Shown in pieces: positions 48,690 to 55,355 of a DNA stretch of 55,355 nucleotides (positions are counted from its first letter, which is position 1; each line of letters starts with the position of its first letter). The DNA is from an uncultured Candidatus Saccharibacteria bacterium (GTDB taxonomy: Bacteria > Patescibacteriota > Saccharimonadia > Saccharimonadales > Saccharimonadaceae): contig CAMKRV010000004.1 in assembly GCA_946415265.1 (NCBI GenBank), positions 1 through 55,355 of the forward strand, given 5' to 3'. The position numbers and the translations under genes were made by a program. A model generated the notes under the pieces. The model worked only from the letters and a program-made list of their open reading frames with translations, did no database searches and was not told the origin of the DNA.

Positions 48690-49523
48690 ATGAAAAAGAT
48701 AAAAGAACAGGTGGGTAATTATTTAAATTATTGTGAAAAGGTGAGAGGGATGTCGCCGGCTACGATGTGGGCGAAGCGAAATATTTTAAAGAGATTTATA
48801 GAAGTGACGAAAATAAGAAATCTGGAAGAATTAGATAACAGCGTTTTTAATGAGTGGGTAGAAAATGAGAAAAGACGAGGTGTAAGTGCTAGATCTATTA
48901 ATACTTACAATGCGACAATCTGTGCGATGGTGCAATATTATGTTGGCTTAGGTGTGGGTGTGCCGCTAAAAATACCGTTGGTGCAAAAGTTGAAAGAAGG
49001 AGAAACGCGAAGAAGATTTTATACGGCCGCAGAAATAGAGAAAGTATTAGAATATACAGATATAGAAACGGGGCTAATGATAAAAATCATGTTTGAAACT
49101 GGGATGCGAATAGCGGAGCTGACTAGGATGAGGGTGGACGATATAGATGGGCGGAGAATTAAATTTATAGGAAAAGGAAATAAGCCGCGGGAGGTGTATA
49201 TGCGGGAGGATACGCGACGGGAATTGTTTAAATATCTAATGAAGCAGGGTAGGGTTGGTTGTGTTTGGGGAGATGGGGTAAATGGTGATCCGCCAACGGT
49301 AGAAACGGTGCGGAAAAGATTGCGTAGGCCGTTTTATGCGGCGGGGTTTGATGATTTTTATCCGCATGCGCTGAGACATTCTTTCGCGACAGATTTGCAG
49401 ATGAGGGGTGCTAGCGTAGCGGAGATAAAAGAGATGATAGGGCATGAAAATATCGCTACGACCGAGCGATATCTTCATGGGTTTGAGGGGAGGCTAAAGG
49501 AACTGTTTGATAAATATAGATAA
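48690..49523 (+). CDS. Tyrosine recombinase (XerC/D-like)
   Basis: 277 residues. The N-terminal SAM-like core-binding domain covers about 1-95 (YLNYCEKVRGMSPATMWAKRNILKRF). The catalytic domain has the Arg of TGMRIAELTRM, a Lys in IKFIGKGNKPREVYM, HALRHSFATDLQMRG with His and second Arg, and GHENIATTERYLH with His and the nucleophile Tyr. Length fits chromosome-dimer resolvases, but the context, next to a duplicated surface module, also fits an element integrase. I start at the MKKIKEQ ATG; the track's earlier start overlaps the preceding gene. A terminator hairpin abuts the start. Confidence 0.92.
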   Translation: MKKIKEQVGNYLNYCEKVRGMSPATMWAKRNILKRFIEVTKIRNLEELDNSVFNEWVENEKRRGVSARSINTYNATICAMVQYYVGLGVGVPLKIPLVQKLKEGETRRRFYTAAEIEKVLEYTDIETGLMIKIMFETGMRIAELTRMRVDDIDGRRIKFIGKGNKPREVYMREDTRRELFKYLMKQGRVGCVWGDGVNGDPPTVETVRKRLRRPFYAAGFDDFYPHALRHSFATDLQMRGASVAEIKEMIGHENIATTERYLHGFEGRLKELFDKYR

Positions 49524-50462
49524 TTAGCTTCTGCTAGCTTTTTGGTTAGCCTTTTTGCGGGCTTTTGCTTTGGCTACGAAGTAGAAAATGAGCGCAAAGA
49601 TAGCGAAGATGATGATGAAGAGGAGCCAGATGGGGCAGACGATAACTAGCTTGGAGACTTGAGTAGTGACGCCTTCGAATTCTACGGTGTAGATGACGTT
49701 GAAAATGCCGACTGCTGGTGTATCTTCCCAAGCTAGTTCATTATAAAGTGTTCTGTCTGGTAAAATGGTCTTCTCGATAGGGACTTCTTCGTTGGTATAA
49801 ACTTCTTCGCCGGAAAACAGTGGAAATATTTGCATGGTGTACTTTGCGGTGCCATGTACGTTACCAGTATTTTTTATAGTAGATGAGCCGGTAATATTGC
49901 CAGATAGAAGGAACGAAGGAACATCTGCGCTGGTGATTTCGCCATGGCGCTCGGTGGTGCCGGCGATTTCGGCACAAATTATGTGTGCTATACTGTATTT
50001 AGCTTGTATATTAATGGATTCTTCGCCAGAATCGTAGTTGTTATTCGAAGTAACTTTAATAGCGGCATACTGCCCACCTGCTGGGGCATTTTCCGGTACG
50101 TCTATGGAAAAGTATAATTCTTCGGTATTGTTTGGCGCGATGGTGCCACTGGTCTTATCTAATTTAATCCAATCTACTATCTGATTATAGTCGTTGTTAT
50201 TCTCATATATTGAATTGTGGTTCTCGTCGACATAATAAGGTGAAACGCTTACGGTATATGCAAAGTTGCCAATATTTGATGCTGGGTTGGTAACTTTAAA
50301 TGAACTACGGTATGTCTCGCCCGCCGATAAGACTATCTTCTGGTTCATTGGCGATATTGAAAACAGTCCATCGGCATGTATGGTTGACGAATTACTAAAG
50401 CTAAGTACTGCCGTCATAAGTCCTGTAAGTATGATCTTGAATAATGTTTTTCTATATTTCAT
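49524..50462 (-). CDS. DUF916-like (WxL-interacting type) membrane protein, module copy A
   Basis: 312 residues: signal peptide (1-31), then a beta-sandwich domain with ISPMNQKIVLSAGETYRSSFKVTNP, DWIKLDKTSGTIAPNNTEELYFSIDVPENAPAGGQYAAIKV, a second domain, a membrane segment (about 275-299) and a basic tail KAKARKKANQK. This order matches DUF916/DUF3324 proteins of Gram-positive WxL clusters, which bind surface subunits and peptidoglycan. It is the third gene of copy A and a paralogue of the protein at 53340 (same PAGGQYA, VCPIWL and KAKARKK segments). SD AAAGGAG. Confidence 0.8.
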   Translation of the reverse strand: MKYRKTLFKIILTGLMTAVLSFSNSSTIHADGLFSISPMNQKIVLSAGETYRSSFKVTNPASNIGNFAYTVSVSPYYVDENHNSIYENNNDYNQIVDWIKLDKTSGTIAPNNTEELYFSIDVPENAPAGGQYAAIKVTSNNNYDSGEESINIQAKYSIAHIICAEIAGTTERHGEITSADVPSFLLSGNITGSSTIKNTGNVHGTAKYTMQIFPLFSGEEVYTNEEVPIEKTILPDRTLYNELAWEDTPAVGIFNVIYTVEFEGVTTQVSKLVIVCPIWLLFIIIFAIFALIFYFVAKAKARKKANQKASRS

Positions 50463-50483
50463 AAAACTCCTTTAGATAATTCA

Positions 50484-51029
50484 CTATTTTATTTTACAGG
50501 TGAAGTTTTGATTTTTATAATTTCTATGATATTCAGATAATGTTTTGGGCAGAGTAATTTCATCGTATAGTTCAATCATGAAATACTTTGCGGCTATCGG
50601 GGTCAAATCTTTAAAAGTTATATATAGTTCCATGCGTATAGAATCGTTTAATTTTGTGAAATGTACGTTAAATGGATCTGCTCCGAGATTATTCTTTCCG
50701 AAACTGATGCCCATATCGGCGTGATTGTGCGCTTCGCTTGCTTCGATTTGTCCTGGGGTGTCGTAGTATAAGGTGTAGGTTAAGGCTATCGTGTCAAGTT
50801 CGTCTTTGTAAAAATTTGCAGAGATGCGAAGATTCCGTGCTCTGGCATTGTCGTATCCGAAAAATGGATAGATAGTACTTTGATTTTCGCATATTAATGA
50901 CTCACCGATGACGTTTTCGGGATTTTGACCGCTTGTTTTTGTTTCCCCTCGCATTAATATTGTCATTATGATTGCGGCAATTATTATTGCTATTATAATA
51001 ACCGGGGCTAATATTTTCTTGGATTTCAT
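50484..51029 (-). CDS. Membrane-anchored module protein, copy A
   Basis: 181 residues from the ATG behind AGGAG (the track start is 11 codons earlier). An N-terminal membrane segment (about 5-26, ILAPVIIIAIIIAAIIMTIL) is followed by an outer beta-type domain ending NYKNQNFTCKIK. Two cysteines (near SLICENQ and at the end) may pair. The same layout and ending (YRNKSFQCELNN) are seen in the copy B protein at 52745. No known family. Confidence 0.65.
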   Translation of the reverse strand: MKSKKILAPVIIIAIIIAAIIMTILMRGETKTSGQNPENVIGESLICENQSTIYPFFGYDNARARNLRISANFYKDELDTIALTYTLYYDTPGQIEASEAHNHADMGISFGKNNLGADPFNVHFTKLNDSIRMELYITFKDLTPIAAKYFMIELYDEITLPKTLSEYHRNYKNQNFTCKIK

Positions 51030-51047
51030 CAATTCTCCTAAATCATA

Positions 51048-51083
51048 AAAATTGCCGCCCACATAAAGTTGAACGGCAATTTT
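51048..51083 (-). terminator. Intercistronic hairpin of module A
   Basis: AAAATTGCCG/CGGCAATTTT stem followed by T residues on the minus strand, between the subunit gene and the membrane-protein gene. The same position in module B also has a hairpin (52692-52724). Partial termination would give much more subunit than the downstream proteins. Confidence 0.8.
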
Positions 51084-51102
51084 AAATTGCTCTACTCTTA
51101 GA

Positions 51103-51804
51103 TTAGCTATCTAGCTGATCAAGGGTATAGGTGACATGGCCAGTGTAAACACCTGCGGCTTGAGTGTTGTCGATACCTACGCCATAGGTAACTGTATAGT
51201 AATCCCCGGCATTAGTGGTAGTCTTTGGAGCGGTTGTTGCGCTACCGGCAATGATTCCGTTAGCATTTGCGGAAGTGGCCCATGATCCATGACTGTTTTT
51301 TACTTCGCCACGATTACCGCTAGCAGCTTCTACCATGTAGGACCAACCAGAGGTTGTACTGCTAATAGTGCCTGCGATATCAATTGTATCCGTTGTCGTG
51401 GTAGAAGTTAGATTCGCTGCGCCGCTTGTGGTGATCGTGTAGCCTTTTTCATTGTTGCAGAACACCCCTAGAGTTGTAGTGCCAAGGTTTGTCGTGCTGG
51501 TGCCGTTAGACATAGTCTTGCTTAAGGTGTCAGAGGCAGCAGCCGTGCCGGTGACGGTAGCTTCGTATGAAGTTTCTCCTGAAGGCATACCTTCCCAAGA
51601 GCCATCGCCATTAGCGCGAACTACACCGGCAACATCAATTGCTGGACTAGGGGTTGCATCTTCGTGGCCAAGTGAGCAGACCTTTTCGATTGTAATCTCT
51701 AAATTGTCGGTCGTCGAGGTTACATCTGTCGCGAATGCGCCGACTACTGGCATGGCTGCTAAAGCTACTGCGGAAGCGCTAGCTGCAATTAATGATTTTT
51801 TCAT
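51103..51804 (-). CDS. Secreted surface subunit, module copy A
   Basis: 233 residues. Signal peptide (1-25, SAVALAAMPVVGAFAT) then a Thr/Ser/Gly/Ala-rich beta domain. The end, YTVTYGVGIDNTQAAGVYTGHVTYTL, resembles the last strands of WxL or spore-coat-U/fimbrial-type subunits, where a closing xYxGxVTYTL strand is typical. Two cysteines (VCSLGH, VFCNN) probably form a disulfide. It is the first gene of copy A, with AAAGGAG and a leader shared with copy B. It is probably an abundant surface or fibre subunit (inference). Confidence 0.75.
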   Translation of the reverse strand: MKKSLIAASASAVALAAMPVVGAFATDVTSTTDNLEITIEKVCSLGHEDATPSPAIDVAGVVRANGDGSWEGMPSGETSYEATVTGTAAASDTLSKTMSNGTSTTNLGTTTLGVFCNNEKGYTITTSGAANLTSTTTTDTIDIAGTISSTTSGWSYMVEAASGNRGEVKNSHGSWATSANANGIIAGSATTAPKTTTNAGDYYTVTYGVGIDNTQAAGVYTGHVTYTLDQLDS

Positions 51805-51820
51805 GTTTTCTCCTTTTTGG

Positions 51821-51846
51821 ATTAATTATATTTGTGTCAATATATG
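51821..51846 (-). repeat. Shared leader element, copy A
   Basis: Read on the minus strand this begins CATATATTGACACAAATATA and lies just before the ribosome site of the copy A subunit. The plus-strand element at 52017-52043 is the same but for one extra base. The 266-bp divergent gap between the two modules thus has inverted copies at both ends. Confidence 0.88.
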
Positions 51847-51971
51847 CTTGTCTAAATCGTGATTTTGTATTGCTTGAAACGATTACATTTTTTGTTGAGA
51901 AAATTAAAACAACAGGGATAATCTTGTGGAAAAGTCAATATGGCTAAGCTTAAAAAATATTTAAAATTTTC

Positions 51972-52000
51972 TTGACAACATAATCACGCTTATGTAAAAT
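51972..52000 (+). promoter_or_regulatory. Promoter of module B with palindromic spacer
   Basis: TTGACA, 17-bp spacer ACATAATCACGCTTATG, TAAAAT. ACATAA and TTATGT form an inverted repeat spanning the spacer, a possible operator. Confidence 0.75.
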
Positions 52001-52016
52001 AAGAAGTGTTAAAGGT

Positions 52017-52043
52017 CATATATTGACACAAATATAAATTAAT
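52017..52043 (+). repeat. Shared leader element, copy B
   Basis: Inverted counterpart of 51821-51846, inside the 5' leader about ten bases after the predicted start of transcription. It may bind a regulator or form part of a conserved mRNA leader. Confidence 0.88.
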
Positions 52044-52070
52044 TCTGCTTAGCAGAAGGAGAAAAATAAT

Positions 52071-52673
52071 ATGAAAAAATTAGCAATCGCAGGTGCTTCA
52101 CTCGCTCTCGCAGCTATGCCAGTAGTGGGCGTATTCGCAGCTGATGGTAACACTACGACGACTGATACTGTTCAGGTCACGATTGATACAGCTTGCTCTT
52201 TGACAGCGACTGGTGCTGGGACTTATAGCACTACTTTGACTAACGGTACTGCTAGCAGTGATCTTGGTTCTACTTCTATCAATATCAAGTGTAATGATGC
52301 TGGTGGTTGGATGGTAAATGCTATTGGCGCGAACACATCTACAACCGCAGGTGCTGGCGCTACCGACATGGCTCCAGATGCGGCTGGCAAGACCCCGATT
52401 GCTACTGGTACAAGTCTTGATGGCTCCGTATCTAACTGGGCGATGAAGCTTACCGCTAGCGAAGGTGCTTATGCGCCAACCATCGTAACTGGCTATGATC
52501 AGTATCATGCTGTTCCTGGCGCAGCTGATACTAAGGTAGTCTCTGGCGTCACTACTGACCAAACAACTGGTTCTACCTTTACCACCAATTACAAGGTAGC
52601 TGTAAGTCCTACTCAGCAACAAGGTACTTACACTGGTAAGGTAACCTACACGCTTGTTCACCCAAATGCTTAA
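52071..52673 (+). CDS. Secreted surface subunit, module copy B
   Basis: 200 residues. Signal peptide (1-23, ASLALAAMPVVGVFAAD, close to copy A) and a Thr/Gly/Ala-rich beta domain with two cysteines (ACSLT, IKCND) and the ending FTTNYKVAVSPTQQQGTYTGKVTYTLVHP. Codon use is more even and C/T-ending, as for a highly expressed gene. The SD AGAAGGAG is strong. It opens copy B and is followed by a strong hairpin. The role is probably the main subunit of a surface layer or fibre. Confidence 0.75.
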   Translation: MKKLAIAGASLALAAMPVVGVFAADGNTTTTDTVQVTIDTACSLTATGAGTYSTTLTNGTASSDLGSTSINIKCNDAGGWMVNAIGANTSTTAGAGATDMAPDAAGKTPIATGTSLDGSVSNWAMKLTASEGAYAPTIVTGYDQYHAVPGAADTKVVSGVTTDQTTGSTFTTNYKVAVSPTQQQGTYTGKVTYTLVHPNA

Positions 52674-52691
52674 TTTGAGTTAAAGCGTTTT

Positions 52692-52724
52692 ACAAGATGC
52701 AGCTCTCGGTGGGCTGCATCTTGT
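52692..52724 (+). terminator. Intercistronic hairpin of module B
   Basis: Perfect 12-bp stem ACAAGATGCAGC/GCTGCATCTTGT with a 9-nt loop, 18 bases after the subunit stop. Few T residues follow, so it may stabilise the subunit mRNA as well as cause partial termination. Confidence 0.82.
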
Positions 52725-52744
52725 GTATATAAAATTAAGGAGTT

Positions 52745-53353
52745 ATGATGGCTGAAGATAATAAACCGAAAAAACGTAAAAAAATCTTGATTGGAATTAC
52801 GATAGTTGCAGCAGTTGTAGCTATCATATCTGTCATCGCTTATTTCTTAACCAATAAACAAGAAACCTATATTTCTACAAATAGCGATAAGGTCAGGATG
52901 GAGACAGTTTATTGTGTAACTAGTAATTCGAAGGATGCTTTCTTTGCTCCTACTGCCTCATTAAGTGATACGCATACAATAAAAATGGTTTTTAGGGATG
53001 GGTCTTTTTATAGAGCATCGTATTCTTATGAAGGGAGTTTTCAGAATAATCAATCCGCAGTGAATGCTAATGATACTATGCATGCAGATTATAACAAGTA
53101 TATGGCAAGTTATGGCATAAATGCCGAGAAATTATACCCCACCTTTGTAGTGAGGGATACAAAAGAAAGTATTAACTTATACGTAGAGTATCAAGATTTT
53201 TCTGCTGCAATAGCTAAGATTTTCTTTATCGGTGCGGATGAATATTCGAATTTCCATGATATAAACCCAGAAAAAGTTGAACAAATATACAGGAATAAAA
53301 GTTTTCAATGTGAGCTAAATAATGAAGGAGAAAAAGAAAATGAAAAGGAATAA
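52745..53353 (+). CDS. Membrane-anchored module protein, copy B
   Basis: 202 residues: lysine-rich start (KPKKRKK), membrane segment (about 13-34, ILIGITIVAAVVAIISVIAYFL), then an outer domain with one cysteine near VYCVTSN and one at the end (FQCELNN). Size, topology and terminal segment match the copy A protein, although overall identity is low. SD AAGGAG. It overlaps the next gene by 14 bases. Confidence 0.68.
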   Translation: MMAEDNKPKKRKKILIGITIVAAVVAIISVIAYFLTNKQETYISTNSDKVRMETVYCVTSNSKDAFFAPTASLSDTHTIKMVFRDGSFYRASYSYEGSFQNNQSAVNANDTMHADYNKYMASYGINAEKLYPTFVVRDTKESINLYVEYQDFSAAIAKIFFIGADEYSNFHDINPEKVEQIYRNKSFQCELNNEGEKENEKE

Positions 53354-54311
53354 ACGCAAATCGATTTTAATTGCTTTGATAGCGTTATTTGTATGTGGTT
53401 TGAATGTATTAAATGTTTTTGCGGATGGTAAGAATGGAGAAAGTACCATGACTATTTCGCCCATGACACAAAAAATAATTTTGATGCCTGGAGAGACTAA
53501 GGAGGTAGTAATAAAAGTTTCTAACCCTTATCTAGCAAAACAAAATTTGGAATACTCGGTAAGTGTGGGCTCATTTAGTCAGTCGGCTGGAGAAGATAGT
53601 AGAGATGATTATGATTCTGTGGATACCGGAACAAAGACTGAGTATAACCAAATTATGGATTGGATTACTTTAGGAAAAGATTCTGGCACTGTTGCTCCCA
53701 ATGAGGTAGATTTAATTTCTTTCACCATAAATGTACCGAATGATGCGCCTGCGGGTGGTCAGTATGCGACAATTTTAGTAACCGATGAAACGGATTATAT
53801 GGGCGATAGCGATGGAGATGTTTCTATTGAGAGCAAGATGCAAATAGGCTCAATTATTTATGCGGAAGTAACTGGAGCGACACGCGAAGAGGGGAAAATT
53901 CTTGAAAATAATATCCCTTCGTTTTTATTAAATAACCAATTAGAAGCAACTTCTATGGTTCGAAATGATGGCAATGTACACACCGATGCATCATATATAT
54001 TGCAAGTATGGCCAATGATCGGAGATGAGGAAATTTGTACAAACGAGGAAGAGCCAGATTTAAGTTTGATTTTGCCAGAAACTGAGCGTTTTCATGCACA
54101 AACCTGTAATCTTCCTATTGCCGGTATATTTCGCGTCAAGCAAACTGTGAAAATTTTCGGCGAGGAATCTGTTGTGGAAAAAATGGTGATTGTGTGTCCG
54201 ATCTGGTTGATATTTATAATATTGTTTATAATATTTGCCTTGATATTCTACTTTGTAGCAAAAGCGAAAGCTAGAAAAAAGGTGGCGAAAAAGGCTGAAA
54301 AGACCGTTTAA
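53340..54311 (+). CDS. DUF916-like membrane protein, module copy B
   Basis: 323 residues from the ATG that has AAGGAG nine bases upstream; the track start six codons earlier overlaps that site. Signal peptide (to about residue 29, NVFADG), TISPMTQKIILMPGETKEVVIKVSNP, DWITLGKDSGTVAPNEVDLISFTINVPNDAPAGGQYATILV, second beta domain, membrane segment and tail KAKARKKVAKKAEK. It parallels copy A segment by segment. Proteins of this type in WxL clusters are thought to hold surface subunits to the wall. Confidence 0.8.
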   Translation: MKRNKRKSILIALIALFVCGLNVLNVFADGKNGESTMTISPMTQKIILMPGETKEVVIKVSNPYLAKQNLEYSVSVGSFSQSAGEDSRDDYDSVDTGTKTEYNQIMDWITLGKDSGTVAPNEVDLISFTINVPNDAPAGGQYATILVTDETDYMGDSDGDVSIESKMQIGSIIYAEVTGATREEGKILENNIPSFLLNNQLEATSMVRNDGNVHTDASYILQVWPMIGDEEICTNEEEPDLSLILPETERFHAQTCNLPIAGIFRVKQTVKIFGEESVVEKMVIVCPIWLIFIILFIIFALIFYFVAKAKARKKVAKKAEKTV

Positions 54312-54337
54312 GGTAGCAACGTATAATAAATATATAT

Positions 54338-54366
54338 AAATATCGCCCTCTATCAGGGCGATATTT
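54338..54366. terminator. Bidirectional terminator
   Basis: AAATATCGCCCT/AGGGCGATATTT stem between module B and the convergent DUF3761-like gene. Confidence 0.9.
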
Positions 54367-54376
54367 GATGAGCTAT

Positions 54377-54952
54377 TTATTTGGCTAGAACTCTCTCGGT
54401 GTAGGCTTCTTTGGCGGGAGTTACTACTATAGTTTCTGCCCAAGCTTCTTTAGCAGGTACATCTACTACTGTTTCATCCCAAGCTGCAGAGATAAGGTAG
54501 GTTTCGGGGATATATTCATACCATGGGCCGCCACTGTACCATACGCCACCGTGATAGCTACAAGTGCCACGCCCGGCGGAGCCAGAGTATTCGCCATCAC
54601 GGCAACGTGAAAGAGCACAGGTACCACTTTTGTAGCTAATAGTGGTTTTAACACAAACTGCTACTTGGCGGGTGTCGTATTGTGCTGGATGGTGTACAAT
54701 ATGTGTTTTGGCTGGCTCTGCAGGATGATTAACCGTTTTAGTGACTTCTGGCTCAGCTTCGTGAAAAATATAAGTAGAATATCTGTTCCCGTCTTCATCT
54801 TGGCAGGTGTCGGTAATAGTGACGCCATCGCAAGTCCTTTGCCATTTGGCGTCTTCTATACCTTTACTAATATTGGTAGATATTATCCCTATAGTACAAA
54901 ATGAGCCGAGGATAGATAGTGTAATTAGTATTTTCTTAAAAAATTTCCCCAT
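54377..54952 (-). CDS. Exported DUF3761-like protein with repeat tail
   Basis: 191 residues from the ATG beginning MGKFFKKIL, which fits a signal-anchor (8-27); the longer track start lies upstream. CRDGEYSGSAGRGTCSYHGGVWYSG matches the DUF3761 pattern (CxDGxxS...GxCSxHGGV), a small extracellular cysteine-rich domain of unknown role. On both sides are repeated V-x-x-P-A-x-x-A segments (TKTVNHPAEPAKTHIVHHPAQ and VVDVPAKEAWAETIVVTPAKEAYTE), which suggest an extended stalk. A TACAAT about 24 bases upstream and AAAGG give a normal leader. Confidence 0.75.
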   Translation of the reverse strand: MGKFFKKILITLSILGSFCTIGIISTNISKGIEDAKWQRTCDGVTITDTCQDEDGNRYSTYIFHEAEPEVTKTVNHPAEPAKTHIVHHPAQYDTRQVAVCVKTTISYKSGTCALSRCRDGEYSGSAGRGTCSYHGGVWYSGGPWYEYIPETYLISAAWDETVVDVPAKEAWAETIVVTPAKEAYTERVLAK

Positions 54953-55083
54953 ATAATAAAACCTTTGTATTTCTATTGTATCATATTTTGCTAAAAAAGT
55001 CAATATTAACAGGGGTGAAATGAGTTAATGATTGTGAGATAGAAAGAAATGTGGGAAAATGTAAAAATTGTGCGAAAAAAGTG

Positions 55084-55112
55084 TTGACATAGGGCAAATA
55101 GTGCGATATAAT
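55084..55112 (+). promoter_or_regulatory. Promoter of the 23S rRNA gene
   Basis: TTGACA (55084-55089), 17-bp spacer ending GTGCGA, TATAAT (55107-55112). The stretch 54953-55318 holds no gene. After the promoter come about 200 bases of leader with stems such as GTCG/CGAC near 55130 and GAGGTCG near 55181, presumably for processing. No 16S 3' end (CCTCCTTT) or tRNA is present. Confidence 0.85.
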
Positions 55113-55318
55113 GGGGAAAGTTAAGCAAGTCGTTATTTACGACCTCTACAAAAAGGAAAAGGAAAGCGAGGAAATCTTTTGAGGTCGCTTGTACGGCTTC
55201 AGAATATATCTTTAAGACTCTCCGGTTTTAACAATTAGATAATTAACGATGAAAAGATTTTAAAGACGGAACGAGTAATTGAATCAAACTTCGATTGCTA
55301 GTTAAGTCAATGCATAAA

Positions 55319-55355
55319 AAGGTAATTAAGGGCACTGATAGTGGATGCCTTGACA
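55319..55355 (+). rRNA. rrl: 23S rRNA, 5' end (partial)
   Basis: GGTAATTAAGGGCACTGATA and the following GTGGATGCCTTGACA match the conserved 5' end of bacterial 23S rRNA (GGTTAAG...GGTGGATGCCTTGGCA). The gene runs off the right edge. The exact first base is uncertain by a few positions. Confidence 0.9.

Noticed and set aside
48690-49523. Recombinase as proof of a prophage or integrative element here
   Set aside because: No phage, relaxase, transposase or matching attachment repeats lie nearby; a chromosome-resolution role is equally possible.
52098-52661. 187-residue minus-strand ORF
   Set aside because: Antisense of the module B subunit; no start signals.
55113-55318. 16S rRNA 3' end or spacer tRNAs before 23S
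   Set aside because: No anti-Shine-Dalgarno CCTCCT motif or cloverleaf could be found; the stretch follows its own promoter.

Overview
The window looks like a chromosomal segment of a Patescibacteria/CPR organism, most likely from the Saccharibacteria (TM7) side. This is inferred, not proven. The reasons are compact housekeeping genes, many small membrane-anchored or secreted proteins without relatives I recognise, fused housekeeping proteins (RNase HII-YraN, TsaE-TsaB), FISUMP and fibro-slime surface domains, a membrane pyrophosphatase, and standard use of TAA, TAG and TGA as stops. A 23S rRNA gene begins at the right edge behind its own promoter, with no 16S gene directly upstream.

Layout. 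1-345: structured non-coding DNA with a palindrome and a pseudoknot. 346-3250: HAD/phosphomannomutase-like protein, tpiA, two small unknowns, tRNA-Gly and tRNA-His. 3346-9992: four surface or membrane genes with strong promoters and structured leaders, ending in a 713-residue InlB-repeat/FISUMP protein whose 3' end has a different base composition. 10059-21178: a core block of folD, murB, recA, NUDIX, recX, a PRC-barrel protein, truB, rpsO, pnp and lepA. 21197-29281: membrane and secreted proteins around a tsaE-tsaB fusion and murC. 29306-33366: radA, ruvC, ruvA, rplS and rnhB-yraN. 33401-40253: a beta-helix surface protein, ychF and a small accessory island (deoxyribosyltransferase-like, SDR, HTH) bordered by short repeats that include a copy of the ychF start, then an RCK-type channel and a gene remnant. 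40254-49523: TspO, pyrophosphatase, membrane protease, LRR surface protein, HNH nuclease, rhodanese, thioredoxin-like protein and a tyrosine recombinase. 49524-54311: two divergent copies of a three-gene surface module. 54377-end: a DUF3761-like protein, then the 23S promoter and 5' end.

The most unusual signal is a set of palindromic insertions that stay in frame inside essential genes. Two copies of an 89-bp element sit in truB and tsaE. A 120-bp palindrome sits in lepA, a 175-bp nested palindrome forms the TsaE-TsaB linker, and a related intergenic palindrome overlaps the rpsO stop codon. Their outer arms include the flanking host sequence, and where two copies can be compared the arms differ but still pair. 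They resemble Rickettsia palindromic elements in behaviour.

Other system-level signals are widespread leaderless transcription (a TATAAT box about 6 bp before the start codon, often in tiny divergent gaps), a set of consensus promoters with a shared TGTGA before the -10 box, the duplicated surface module with a conserved leader and a conserved intercistronic hairpin, and a 3' cassette in the FISUMP gene that may be a diversification target. No CRISPR array, transposase, reverse transcriptase or complete insertion sequence was seen.
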